Below, piece after piece: positions 1-7,090 of a stretch of DNA of 19,925 bases; the first letter of the stretch is position 1, and each line of letters starts with the position of its first letter. Source of the DNA: Serpens sp964410065 (GTDB taxonomy: Bacteria; Pseudomonadota; Gammaproteobacteria; Pseudomonadales; Pseudomonadaceae); the NCBI GenBank assembly GCA_964410065.1, contig CAYPFO010000066.1, positions 1 through 19,925 of the forward strand. The letters are read 5' to 3'. The position numbers and the translations under genes are program-made. The notes below the pieces were generated by a model that did no database searches, was not told where the DNA came from, and saw nothing but the letters and a program-made list of their open reading frames with translations.

Positions 1-2
1 AT

Positions 3-98
3 CTGCCAGATGACCGAGCGGCCTGCATGCTCGGCACGCTTCTCGACGCCGGTATTGAAGAAAAAGGGGACAGATTTATTTTTCCCCGGCTCAGCTAG
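3..98 (+). pseudogene. Possible 3' end of an upstream gene overwritten by the RAYT motif
   Basis: An open frame enters from the left edge and runs 31 codons to TAG at 96-98. Its first part (LPDDRAACMLGTLLDAG) looks protein-like, but I do not recognise the family. From position 58 the frame reads into the RAYT-flanking motif and gives the tail EEKGDRFIFPRLS. The natural end of the upstream gene therefore seems to have been replaced when the RAYT unit arrived. The reading is short and could be chance. The sequence left of the window would settle it. Confidence 0.25.
61..83 (+). repeat. RAYT-flanking motif, left copy 1 (direct orientation)
   Basis: The segment reads AAAAAGGGGACAGATTTATT followed by TTT and lies 46 bp before the first RAYT start codon. 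A near-identical copy precedes the second RAYT (710-732). An inverted copy follows the second RAYT, now split by the IS4 element (1464-1482 and 2981-2998). I infer it is the end sequence recognised or carried by this RAYT group. Confidence 0.8.
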
Positions 99-128
99 GC
101 TGACTCGTTCAAGGCTGGAGGATGAGTC

Positions 129-737
129 ATGCCCAGGATGGGACGTATCGTGTTGCCCAATTACCCTCACCATGTGGTCCAGCGCGGCCATAACCGGCAG
201 GTTGTCTTTGCGGTCGATGAGGATTTTCAGCGCTACCTGACGGATCTGCGCGAGCTCAAGGACGCCTTCGGGATCAAGGTCTACGCGTACTGCCTAATGA
301 CCAACCATGTGCATTTGCTGTTGGCGCCCGGTGAATCCACGACGGGCTTGAGCCAACTGATGAAAGCACTGGCCGCTCGTGCCACGCGTTATCGCAACCG
401 GCTGGAAGGGCGCTCCGGTACGCTCTGGGAAAGTCGCTACAAATCCAGCGCTGTGCAAACGGATACCTATTTACTGGCCTGCTCCCGCTATATCGAATTG
501 AATCCGGTTCGCGCCCGTCTGTGCGCGGAGCCAGGTGACTATCCGTGGTCGAGCCACCAATCACGTACCGGCAAAGGAGAGTCGCCCGACTGGCTGGACA
601 CCGACCCCTGCTTTTTGGCACTGGGCTCTAGTCAGCGTCAACGGCAGGAGCGGTATGCGGAGTTTGTGAGGCAGGCTGTTTCAGAGAGTGAGGTTCAATT
701 GATTCGTGGAAAAAAGGGGACAGATTTATTTTCCTGA
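129..737 (+). CDS. rayT: REP-associated tyrosine transposase, copy 1, C-terminally truncated
   Basis: This is a Y1/HUH-superfamily transposase of the RAYT (TnpA-REP) type, which nicks and rejoins single-stranded DNA at REP-like hairpins. The HUH motif is MTNHVHLLL (His60 and His62). The candidate catalytic tyrosine lies in TDTYLLACSRYIELNPVRA (Tyr114 or Tyr121). The N-terminal VVQRGHNRQ is typical of the family. GGAGGA lies upstream of the ATG with good spacing. The native protein ends near residue 193 (LIR). The last nine residues, GKKGTDLFS, are a translation of the flanking motif of the next unit, so about 40 residues of the basic C-terminus seen in copy 2 are missing. The catalytic core is intact, but the truncated tail may impair DNA binding. 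Confidence 0.85.
   Translation: MPRMGRIVLPNYPHHVVQRGHNRQVVFAVDEDFQRYLTDLRELKDAFGIKVYAYCLMTNHVHLLLAPGESTTGLSQLMKALAARATRYRNRLEGRSGTLWESRYKSSAVQTDTYLLACSRYIELNPVRARLCAEPGDYPWSSHQSRTGKGESPDWLDTDPCFLALGSSQRQRQERYAEFVRQAVSESEVQLIRGKKGTDLFS
710..732 (+). repeat. RAYT-flanking motif, copy 2 (direct orientation)
   Basis: AAAAAAGGGGACAGATTTAT followed by TTT. It forms both the aberrant 3' end of RAYT copy 1 (read as KKGTDLF) and the left boundary of unit 2, 39 bp before the second RAYT ATG. Confidence 0.8.
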
Positions 738-771
738 CTAGGCTGACATATCCAAGAATGGAGGATGAGTC

Positions 772-1473
772 ATGCCCAGGATGGGACGTATTGTGTTGCC
801 CAACTACCCGCACCATGTGGTCCAGCGCGGCCATAACCGTCAGGTTGTCTTTGCGGCCGATGAGGATTATCAGCGCTACCTGACAGATCTCCGCGAGCTC
901 AAGGACGCCTTCGGGGTCAAGGTCTACGCCTACTGCCTGATGACCAACCATGTACACCTGCTGTTGGCGCCTGGCGAGTCCACGACCGGCTTGAGCCAAC
1001 TGATGAAAGCGCTGGCCGCTCGCGCCACGCGCTACCGCAACCGGCTGGAGGGGCGCTCCGGTACGCTCTGGGAAAGCCGCTACAAATCCAGCGTCGTGCA
1101 AACGGATACTTATTTACTGGCCTGCTCCCGCTATATCGAACTGAATCCGGTCCGTGCCCGCATGTGCTTGGAACCAGGTGATTACCCGTGGTCGAGCTAC
1201 CCGTCACGTACCGGCAAAGGAGAATCGTCTGACTGGCTGGATACCGATCCCTGCTTTCTGTCGCTGGGTTCTGATCCATGTGAGCGGCAGGAGCGTTACG
1301 CGTCGTTTGTGAAGCAAGCTGTTTCGGAAACTGAGGCTTGCCTTATTCGAGAGGCGCTGCAACGAGGGCAGTTGACGGGTAATGGTCGTTTCGTGGATGA
1401 GGTGGAGAAGATTGCCGGCTTGAGAATTGAGCGGCGCGGGCAGGGTAGACCCAGGAAGTTGGACGATAAATAA
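772..1473 (+). CDS. rayT: REP-associated tyrosine transposase, copy 2, full length
   Basis: A complete 233-residue RAYT of the Y1/HUH transposase superfamily. It has the same catalytic features as copy 1: HVH at 60-62 within MTNHVHLLL, the VVQRGHNRQ N-terminus, and the tyrosine block TDTYLLACSRYIELNPVRA at 111-129. Its C-terminus is intact and basic (IERRGQGRPRKLDDK), probably a DNA-contacting tail. A GGAGGATGAGTC leader sits directly before the ATG. The stop codon TAA (1471-1473) overlaps the inverted flanking motif by two bases, so the coding end and the element end are fused. The downstream IS4 insertion falls just after the stop and leaves the gene whole. Of the two copies, this is the one more likely to be active. 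Confidence 0.9.
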   Translation: MPRMGRIVLPNYPHHVVQRGHNRQVVFAADEDYQRYLTDLRELKDAFGVKVYAYCLMTNHVHLLLAPGESTTGLSQLMKALAARATRYRNRLEGRSGTLWESRYKSSVVQTDTYLLACSRYIELNPVRARMCLEPGDYPWSSYPSRTGKGESSDWLDTDPCFLSLGSDPCERQERYASFVKQAVSETEACLIREALQRGQLTGNGRFVDEVEKIAGLRIERRGQGRPRKLDDK

Positions 1474-1482
1474 ATCTGTCCC
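1464..1482 (-). repeat. RAYT-flanking motif, inverted right end (left half, before the IS)
   Basis: CGATAAATAAATCTGTCCC is the reverse complement of GGGACAGATTTATTTATCG. It matches the left-end motifs in inverted orientation. The motif continues at 2981-2998 on the far side of the IS4 element, where poly-T completes the poly-A/G start. Confidence 0.75.
1472..1482. repeat. IS target-site duplication, left copy
   Basis: AAATCTGTCCC, identical to 2981-2991. Removing the IS and one copy restores an uninterrupted inverted RAYT motif, ATAAATAAATCTGTCCC followed by a T-run. Confidence 0.85.
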
Positions 1483-1498
1483 CAATGGCACTTACTTA
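1483..1498 (+). repeat. IS4-family terminal inverted repeat, left
   Basis: CAATGGCACTTACTTA pairs with 2965-2980. It contains the transposase stop codon (complement of TTA at 1492-1494). Confidence 0.85.
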
Positions 1499-2874
1499 GC
1501 CCTCTTGGGGTGACCACTCTTCTTGATTTCTGCGCGTGCAGAACGTCGAGTTTGCATCAGTAGGGGGTAGGGTTTCGGCCTTCGTTTCAGCGCTCTGGGC
1601 TCTGCTCGTCCAGAACGCCTGCCTACCCGCTGTTGCGCGATCAAACACAGCAGGCCAGTCAGACTCTCCTCCTCCATGCCATCAGCAAGCTGTCTCCAAG
1701 CCAGCCAGAGCTGCAGACTGTGCTTGAAGCTCAGTTCGCGGGGCAAGCAGTCAGCCAGAGCGGCGGATTGCGTCATGAGCAAGCGGATCAAGTTGTGGGC
1801 CAGCAGATAGATCCAGAGCTCCTTGACCGCCATCAGCGGCGTTTTACAGTTCAGCATCTCAAGACCCATGGTGCTCTTGAGGTTGCGCAGATCCAGCTCG
1901 ACATGCCAGCGGCTCTTGAACAAGGTTTGCAGCGCGGCCTTGGGTGTTTTCCTGGCGCAGCACAGGGTTGTGACCAGGATCTTGTTACCCGCTTTCAGCT
2001 CTCGCACCGCCAGATGGTCAGGGGCTTGCTGATACTGCTCCAGGCTCATCCAGGCCGGGCGCGCAGGCTTCTCCAAGGTGATCAAGTGATCGCGTTCGCC
2101 CAGTCGCTTGCCGCGCCGGAAATCGGTACTGCGTCGACGCGCACCGTATTGCTCGAACACGCCATCGATGCCTCGCTGCTGCAGTTCGCACAGCAGAAAA
2201 TAGGTCGCGTAGTACGCATCGCCCAGCAGAACATCGCCCGTATTCAGCGTATCGAGCAACGTCCGTAGTAGGGTCTGTTCATCCCCACCTTTACCTCGAA
2301 AGCGGCCCAATGCTGCGTTCAACACGGCGCCACTGGCTAGGCAGACGATCCCCACCAGCCGGCAAATCGGGAACCCTAGCCCAGGCTTCTGCCCACGTGA
2401 TTGCGGATAAGCCGACTGATTGGCTGCCGTATCCGGCATCGACACCGTCGTACCGTCCACGAGTCGCACAGGCCTGCCCATCCACTGCCAGCTCGGGGCT
2501 GACTTGGCACTGATCAAGGCGCCGCTGGTGCGTGTCAGGGTCGACACCATCTCTACCGGCAGCCGTTGGCGGGCTCGACAATAGCCGCCCGTATGTGTGC
2601 TGCACGGCGCCGAACCGACTCGCAACCGTTTGACGGCCAAGTCATCGACAGCCTTCTGGCAAGACCGGTCCGTGCTCAGTGCCTGTGCCATGAACATCGA
2701 CAACGTCTCGGCGGGCGGAAACAACCGCTCTCTATGGCCAGGCAGCAAGGTCTCAATGCAATCGAGCAGATCAGGCCTGGATAGCAAGTTGGCAAACGTA
2801 TCAACGTCCGGGCTGGCGGCATGTCTCCGGGCGCGCTGTTGTTGATGAAGAGCGGTTTGGCGCCTAGCATCCAT
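1492..2874 (-). CDS. IS4-family DDE transposase
   Basis: A cut-and-paste transposase of 460 residues from the ATG at 2874, chosen because AAGGAG lies 8 nt upstream. A GTG start at 2916 would add 14 residues but lacks such a site. The DDE catalytic residues are visible: the first Asp in RLVDGTTVSMPDT (D140), the second Asp in LLGDAYYATYFLL (D219), and the Glu in FKSRWHVELDLRNLK (E326). The IS4 signature Y-x2-R-x3-E-x6-K is present as F-x2-R-x3-E-x6-K, so the usual Tyr is Phe. No frameshift or internal stop is seen. The length is normal for the family, and the enzyme is probably active on the surrounding terminal repeats. Confidence 0.93.
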   Translation of the reverse strand: MDARRQTALHQQQRARRHAASPDVDTFANLLSRPDLLDCIETLLPGHRERLFPPAETLSMFMAQALSTDRSCQKAVDDLAVKRLRVGSAPCSTHTGGYCRARQRLPVEMVSTLTRTSGALISAKSAPSWQWMGRPVRLVDGTTVSMPDTAANQSAYPQSRGQKPGLGFPICRLVGIVCLASGAVLNAALGRFRGKGGDEQTLLRTLLDTLNTGDVLLGDAYYATYFLLCELQQRGIDGVFEQYGARRRSTDFRRGKRLGERDHLITLEKPARPAWMSLEQYQQAPDHLAVRELKAGNKILVTTLCCARKTPKAALQTLFKSRWHVELDLRNLKSTMGLEMLNCKTPLMAVKELWIYLLAHNLIRLLMTQSAALADCLPRELSFKHSLQLWLAWRQLADGMEEESLTGLLCLIAQQRVGRRSGRAEPRALKRRPKPYPLLMQTRRSARAEIKKSGHPKRAK

Positions 2875-2964
2875 GCGGGCTGCTCCTTGGTCTCGGTGTG
2901 TGTTCGCAACTATCACCGTAGACTGGGGAGCAGCCTTTTCGTTTCAAATCAGTGGGTTAGCGGT

Positions 2965-2980
2965 TAAGTAAGTGCCATTC
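2965..2980 (-). repeat. IS4-family terminal inverted repeat, right
   Basis: The reverse complement reads GAATGGCACTTACTTA and matches 1483-1498 at 15 of 16 positions. It lies 91 bp upstream of the transposase ATG, so the transposase promoter must lie in 2875-2964. Confidence 0.85.
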
Positions 2981-2991
2981 AAATCTGTCCC
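2981..2991. repeat. IS target-site duplication, right copy
   Basis: AAATCTGTCCC, identical to 1472-1482. It is also the inner part of the inverted RAYT motif. Confidence 0.85.
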
Positions 2992-3025
2992 TTTTTTTAC
3001 TTTTTTTACTTTTTTTATTTTTTTT
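2992..3025 (+). repeat. T-rich microsatellite-like tract
   Basis: Runs of seven or eight T are separated by AC, AC and A: a degenerate tandem 9-mer TTTTTTTAC repeated about four times, then GCCCCCC. It directly continues the poly-A/T end of the inverted RAYT motif. It lies past the 3' end of the leftward operon, where the transcript would read poly-A, so it is not a terminator for that operon. Confidence 0.7.
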
Positions 3026-3063
3026 GCCCCCCTGTCCGATGCGCTATGCCGCGCAGCCAATCC

Positions 3064-3798
3064 TCAGACTGTCTGGAACACCAACAACAGGCCCGTTGCG
3101 GTCAGCAAGGTGTAGACCATCTGCCGAAAGCGCTGCTCATTGATCCGCTGATGCAGATATTCACCGGCCAGCACGCCGGCGAGCAGTAGCGGTATGAATA
3201 ACAACAGGCGTGGCAGTCCCGGAATCAATCGGCCTTCAATCAACAGCAGTAGGCTGAGGCTGGTGTTAAGCGAGAACCAGACGCACAGCATGGTGGCGCG
3301 TAATCGACGCTTATCCAGCGTGGTGCCGGCCATGGCATGGACCAGCAGTGGGCCGCCTGAGGCGAACAGGCCGTGGGTGATGCCGGCGCCCAGCGTCAGC
3401 AGACGGCTCAGCCAGCGGGGATGCGGCGGTACGGTGGTGCCGCGCTGGATGCGCCACAGCTCCCGGGCGGCGAACCAGATGATCAGCAGGCCGAGCGACA
3501 GCTTCAGCAGGTTGTCGGCGAGCCAGCTATGCAAGGCGAAGCCGATCAGGGTGCCGCCCAGCATCAATGGCAGGATAACGTTGAGCAACAGCGGCTGGTC
3601 GATGTGTCGGCGGTTGCGCCAGGACAGAAACCCGCTCATCAGCACATTAAGCGGTACGAGTATCGGAAGCAGTTCCGGGAGTGGCAGTAGCAGCGCGCCC
3701 AGCGACAGGGCGATGACCAGACTGCCGAACCCGGTGATGGCTTCGATGGTATAGGCAATGAGCACGAACAGAGCGATCCACAACCAGGGATCAATCAT
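3064..3798 (-). CDS. TSUP family (TauE/SafE-like) membrane exporter
   Basis: A 244-residue, almost wholly hydrophobic inner-membrane protein of the TSUP/TauE-SafE family, which moves small anions, often sulfite, sulfonates or organosulfur compounds. Family-like blocks are ITGFGSLVIALSLGALLLPL near the N-terminus and GAGITHGLFASGGPLLVHAM in the second half, the two inverted repeat halves of the fold. The start at 3798 (MIDPWLW) overlaps the stop of the preceding epimerase gene by 4 bp (ATGA), indicating translational coupling. The same frame is open upstream to 4131, but that part is out of frame with the epimerase and is not real coding. It is the last gene of the FMO-BASS-epimerase operon. 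The substrate is unknown, and efflux of a product is an inference. Confidence 0.85.
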   Translation of the reverse strand: MIDPWLWIALFVLIAYTIEAITGFGSLVIALSLGALLLPLPELLPILVPLNVLMSGFLSWRNRRHIDQPLLLNVILPLMLGGTLIGFALHSWLADNLLKLSLGLLIIWFAARELWRIQRGTTVPPHPRWLSRLLTLGAGITHGLFASGGPLLVHAMAGTTLDKRRLRATMLCVWFSLNTSLSLLLLIEGRLIPGLPRLLLFIPLLLAGVLAGEYLHQRINEQRFRQMVYTLLTATGLLLVFQTV

Positions 3799-4727
3799 GC
3801 CTTGCGTGCTCCGCTGCACTGCGCGAAATACTCGAACGTCTCTGCTGAGGTTTTGCGCAGCGGGTAACCGAACTCTTCCTTCAGCCGTCGATTGCTCAAT
3901 ACCGGCCTGTATTGCAGAAATTTCACCTGCGCCGGGCTGGTGGGTTTGCCGCGCCATTGAGCCAGTTGCAGGGCGATCTTCACCAGCCAGACCGGTAGCG
4001 TCCGTAGCGGTTTGTTCAACCGGGCAGCGATCTCCCCCATGCTCAAGGCGCCGTCGCCGGCCATGTTGTAGGTGCCGGTCTTGCCCTGGCGCAAACCCAT
4101 TTCCATGGCGCCGATCACGTCCTGATCCCAAATGAACACGAAGGGCGAGTCACTGCCTTTGAGCGAGAGGATGCGCGGCGCCATGAACAGATCGGTGATC
4201 TGATTGCGGGTGTCGGCACCGAGTACAGTGCCGGGGCGGAATATCAATTGCTGCAGCTCGGGATGATGTTGGCGGTACTCGGCAAGCATTTCCTCGACCA
4301 GCCGCTTGTGATCCGAATAGGCGAACTCGCGGTTGCCTCGTAGGGCGTCCGTTTCATCAATCCACGCCGGGTTGTCCGGATGATAGCCATAGGCGGCGCC
4401 GGAACTGGTGATGGTCAAATGCTGGACGCCGGCCTTGAGGCAGCTTTCAAGGACGTTGCGGGTACCGTTGACGTCGATATCGTAGTCGCGGCGGCGATCC
4501 TTCGAGGCCTGCAGCACGGAGGCCAGATGCACCACATGGGTGATCTGCTCGCGGTGCAGCAGCTCAGCCAGCTCGGGGGCACGGATATCCAGTATATGGA
4601 TTGGAAAAGTGACATCGTCGCGGCTGCGCAGGTCGGTACCTATCACCTGCAGGTCACCAGCGAGACGGTTGCCGAGCTGATGACCGATATAGCCGGCGGC
4701 GCCGGTAATGAGGATGCGCGGGCTCAT
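3795..4727 (-). CDS. NAD(P)-dependent epimerase/dehydratase (extended SDR)
   Basis: A 310-residue extended short-chain dehydrogenase/reductase. A Rossmann nucleotide motif GAAGYIG lies at residues 8-14, after MSPRILIT. The acidic residue at the end of beta-2 is in VIGTDLRS, which suggests NAD(H) preference. HLASVLQASKD follows, then the catalytic Ser/Thr region TSSGAAYG and the Tyr-x3-Lys pair in AYSDHK. The start at 4727 overlaps the stop of the BASS transporter gene by 4 bp, and its own stop overlaps the TSUP start by 4 bp. Family members act on nucleotide sugars, hydroxysteroids or other alcohols and ketones. No sugar genes are nearby, so an alcohol/ketone step on the compound handled by the neighbouring monooxygenase is my inference. 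Confidence 0.88.
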   Translation of the reverse strand: MSPRILITGAAGYIGHQLGNRLAGDLQVIGTDLRSRDDVTFPIHILDIRAPELAELLHREQITHVVHLASVLQASKDRRRDYDIDVNGTRNVLESCLKAGVQHLTITSSGAAYGYHPDNPAWIDETDALRGNREFAYSDHKRLVEEMLAEYRQHHPELQQLIFRPGTVLGADTRNQITDLFMAPRILSLKGSDSPFVFIWDQDVIGAMEMGLRQGKTGTYNMAGDGALSMGEIAARLNKPLRTLPVWLVKIALQLAQWRGKPTSPAQVKFLQYRPVLSNRRLKEEFGYPLRKTSAETFEYFAQCSGARKA

Positions 4728-5665
4728 GTGTAGCGCTCTTTGGTGATGGGCTGTTGAACGGCAGGGTCGTTTTCCGGCAATGGGCGGCGGGCCCAGAACT
4801 GTGACAGCGTCAACCCGCTGACCAGATGCCAGACACCCCAGAAGGCGGTGATCAGCAACATGCCGCCGGCGTCGGGGAAGAACGTGAAGAGAATCACCAG
4901 CCCCAATCCGGAGTTCTGAATGCCGACTTCCAGGGTGACGGCGCGGCGGTCGCTTTCCGGCAAGCGGCACAGCCGGGCCACGCCATAGCCGAGCAGCAGC
5001 GCCAGCAGGTTATGGCACACCACCAGCCAGAAGAAGCTGTGGAAGCGCTCGATGAACAGCCCGAAGTTCTTGCTGAAGGCGATGGCGACAAAGCTGATGA
5101 ATACCAGCAGGGAGATGACCCGCAGGGGTTTCTCACTGCGCTCGACCAAGCCGGGCAGTCGTCGCCCGGTGAATATGCCAAGCACCATAGGCAGTGCCAG
5201 TACCAGCAACACCAGCGTCAGCATGCTGGCGGGTTCCAGGCTGATCTGTGTCAGATAGTCACGGGTATGCGGGTTGAGCCAGCCGTAGAACGCGAAGTTC
5301 AGGGGTGTCAGTACGGTGGCGGCGAGACTGGAAACCGCCGTCATGCTGATGGATACCGCCACGTTGCCACGCGCCAGCCAGGTCATGACATTGGAAAAGC
5401 TGCCGCCGGGACAGGCGGCAACCAGGATCATGCCCAATGCCAGTTCGGGGTCGATTTTCAACGCCCAGGTGAACAGACAAGTGGCGGCCGGCAGCAGAAC
5501 AAACTGCGCAACCATTCCGGCCAGCGGTGCGATGGGCGCCAGGGCTATGCGCCTGAAATCCTCCAGCCGCAGGGAGAGCGACACACCGAACATCATGCAG
5601 GCCATGATGATATTCAGCAGGATCAGGCTGGCTGCATCAAATTGCAGTGCTGGTGCGCCCGTCAT
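4724..5665 (-). CDS. Bile acid:sodium symporter family (BASS) transporter
   Basis: A 313-residue polytopic membrane protein of the BASS/SBF family, sodium-coupled importers of organic anions. Conserved blocks are ACPGGSFSNVMTWLARGNVAVSISMT in the middle (the CPGG-xx-SN signature) and LEVGIQNSGLGLVI in the second half (the E-x-G-x-QN crossover motif that contributes to sodium and substrate binding). About nine or ten hydrophobic segments can be seen. The ATG at 5665 overlaps the stop of the flavin monooxygenase gene by 4 bp, and its stop overlaps the epimerase start by 4 bp. The substrate cannot be read from the sequence. BASS members carry bile acids, 2-keto acids, pyruvate, pantothenate and similar anions. 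Confidence 0.9.
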   Translation of the reverse strand: MTGAPALQFDAASLILLNIIMACMMFGVSLSLRLEDFRRIALAPIAPLAGMVAQFVLLPAATCLFTWALKIDPELALGMILVAACPGGSFSNVMTWLARGNVAVSISMTAVSSLAATVLTPLNFAFYGWLNPHTRDYLTQISLEPASMLTLVLLVLALPMVLGIFTGRRLPGLVERSEKPLRVISLLVFISFVAIAFSKNFGLFIERFHSFFWLVVCHNLLALLLGYGVARLCRLPESDRRAVTLEVGIQNSGLGLVILFTFFPDAGGMLLITAFWGVWHLVSGLTLSQFWARRPLPENDPAVQQPITKERYT

Positions 5666-6990
5666 GGGGCCACCGCCAAGGGCTGCTGTTCAGTCGGGAG
5701 GTGGCGTTCCAGCTCATCGATATGCTGCTTCAAGGCAGACAGGTAGGCATCCTTGTTCACGTAGTAGGCCATGCGTGCCAGTTTGATGTACTGGTAGCCG
5801 CCGTTCAGGCTAGCGCCAGCCCGTACGCTTTTGATCCGGTTGAAAGCGACAGCCGCCGCAGCGCCGACCTGCTGCTGACGGATATACAGCGCAACCAGCC
5901 GGGCCTGCTGATTGCGTCCCTCCCAGCCCAGGCCGGTGGCTTCGATCATGCCCATCATGAACAGGCTGTCGTACTCTGGGTGGAACACATTCATGTACAA
6001 CTGCGGCGCGTCCAGCCCTGACGGCCAGTTGAGGTGTTCGCGGGCGATGAAGGGGTAGTGCAGCTGGTATCCCGTGGCCAGCAAAATAAGGTCGTATTCC
6101 GCCGCTTCGCCATCGCTGAACTGCACGGTCTTGCCAGCAATTGCGGCGATGTCGCGGCGCGGCGTGATGTCGCCGTGGCCCAAGTGATGCAGGATCAAGG
6201 AGTTGACCACCGGGTGCGACTCGTACATGCGGTAATCCGGGTCCGGCAGGCCGTAATCGGAGGGTTTGCCGATAATCATGCGGATCATGGCGGCGTCGAT
6301 GCGCTGCTTGAGCGGCCTGGGTAACGGGCGCTTACCTCCCAGGGTATCGATCGGCCGGCCATTTATAAATTTGGGCAAAAAGTAATAGCCCCGACGCAGG
6401 CTGATATCCACGCTGGCGGCGTGGTGCACGGCATCGACGGCGATGTCAGCCCCGGAGTTGCCGCAGCCGACCAATAGCACGCGCTTACCTTTGAAGATCT
6501 CCGGGTTGCGATACTGCGCTGAGTGCATCAATTCGCCATCGTACAGGCCGGGCAGGACAGGCACGTTTGGCGTGTGCAGGGTGCCGTTCGCGATCAGCAC
6601 GCCGTCAAAACGGCGTTGCTGGCGCTGTCCGGCCCGCTCGCTGACCACCGTCCAGCCGTCGCCATCGGGGCTCAGTTCAACCACCCGGGTATTGAACTCG
6701 TAATGGGGCCTGAGCTGGAAATGCTCCGCGTAATCACGGAAGTACTGGCGCATCTCCGTGTGGTGCGGATAGGGCGCAACGGAATCGCCCATCGGAAACT
6801 CGGCAAACTCGGTCATGCGCTTGGAGGAGATCAGGTGCGCGCTGTCATACATCGTGCTGTGCGGATTGTCGATGTCCCACAGTCCGCCGACGTCGCTGTG
6901 CAGTTCGAAGCCGATGAAGGGGATGCCCAATTTCTGCAGGTTGCGTGCGCTGGCCAGCCCCATGGGGCCGGCACCGATGATGGCGTACAT
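5662..6990 (-). CDS. Flavin-containing monooxygenase (FMO / Baeyer-Villiger type)
   Basis: A 442-residue class B flavoprotein monooxygenase that uses FAD, NADPH and O2 to oxygenate S, N or ketone carbon. The FAD site GAGPMG is at residues 6-11. The FMO fingerprint (F/Y)-x-G-x3-H-x3-Y is present as YDGELMHSAQY at 150-160. The NADPH Rossmann motif GCGNSG is at 175-180. ATGYQ, the usual second-half motif, follows in LLATGYQLHYPF. It is the first gene of the four-gene leftward operon, and its stop overlaps the BASS start by 4 bp. One arm of a perfect inverted repeat (6997-7006) covers the region just before its start codon, so control by the divergent AraC regulator is likely. N-/S-oxygenation and ketone insertion cannot be told apart from the sequence. 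Confidence 0.9.
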   Translation of the reverse strand: MYAIIGAGPMGLASARNLQKLGIPFIGFELHSDVGGLWDIDNPHSTMYDSAHLISSKRMTEFAEFPMGDSVAPYPHHTEMRQYFRDYAEHFQLRPHYEFNTRVVELSPDGDGWTVVSERAGQRQQRRFDGVLIANGTLHTPNVPVLPGLYDGELMHSAQYRNPEIFKGKRVLLVGCGNSGADIAVDAVHHAASVDISLRRGYYFLPKFINGRPIDTLGGKRPLPRPLKQRIDAAMIRMIIGKPSDYGLPDPDYRMYESHPVVNSLILHHLGHGDITPRRDIAAIAGKTVQFSDGEAAEYDLILLATGYQLHYPFIAREHLNWPSGLDAPQLYMNVFHPEYDSLFMMGMIEATGLGWEGRNQQARLVALYIRQQQVGAAAAVAFNRIKSVRAGASLNGGYQYIKLARMAYYVNKDAYLSALKQHIDELERHLPTEQQPLAVAP

Positions 6991-7090
6991 ATATGCGTGT
7001 CCCGTTATCTTGTTGTTATGATTGCGAGCTTATGGCAAACGGCGATGCGCGTATCGCACCAAACGGGACACCGAACCGGCAATTCAGGCC
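6991..7090. promoter_or_regulatory. Divergent FMO operon / araC control region with 10-bp inverted repeat
   Basis: The 100-bp gap between the divergent FMO operon and AraC-type gene contains GTGTCCCGTT at 6997-7006 and its exact complement AACGGGACAC at 7062-7071. The two arms start 65 bp apart, about six helical turns. The left arm lies 7-16 nt before the FMO start codon, covering its ribosome-binding region (GGGA), and the right arm lies about 20 nt before the regulator ATG. I see no strong sigma-70 promoter; a weak TTGCCA can be read leftward at about 7033-7038. The repeat is seen directly; its use by the regulator is inferred. Confidence 0.55.

Larger units (their letters stand above)
61..1482 (+). 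repeat. Tandem pair of RAYT units
   Basis: Unit 1 (61-709) and unit 2 (710-1482) each consist of the GGGGACAGATTTATTT motif, a short leader with an Aggctgac-like block and GGATGAGTC before the start codon, and a RAYT gene. Unit 1 has lost the last part of its gene and its closing inverted motif, and runs directly into the opening motif of unit 2. The outer ends form an inverted repeat. The encoded proteins differ at 19 of the first 193 residues by my count, so this is not a very recent duplication. Confidence 0.75.
1483..2980 (-). mobile_element. Complete IS4-family insertion sequence, 1,498 bp
   Basis: The ends are imperfect inverted repeats: 1483-1498 (CAATGGCACTTACTTA) against the reverse complement of 2965-2980 (GAATGGCACTTACTTA), 15 of 16 matching. 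The 11-bp sequence AAATCTGTCCC occurs immediately outside both ends (1472-1482 and 2981-2991), a target-site duplication in the size range usual for IS4-family elements. The only gene is a DDE transposase on the minus strand, whose stop codon lies inside the left terminal repeat. The element looks intact and was inserted into the right-hand motif of the RAYT unit. Confidence 0.9.

Noticed and set aside
2992..3025. Rho-independent terminator from the T-runs
   Set aside because: No stem of adequate strength precedes the T-runs on the plus strand, and on the minus strand they read as A. They look like a low-complexity end of the RAYT motif.
3799..4131. N-terminal extension of the TSUP frame (open to 4131)
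   Set aside because: It overlaps the well-supported epimerase gene in another frame, is Arg/Gly-rich without membrane character, and the ATGA overlap gives a natural start at 3798.
4826..5746. Long plus-strand open frame antisense to the BASS gene
   Set aside because: Gln/Gly/His-rich translation is the usual mirror of a hydrophobic membrane protein on the other strand; no family resemblance.
7022..7090. TTG start for the AraC regulator
   Set aside because: The extra 23 residues run through the inverted-repeat control region and are not family-like; the ATG at 7091 is preferred, although its ribosome-binding site is weak.
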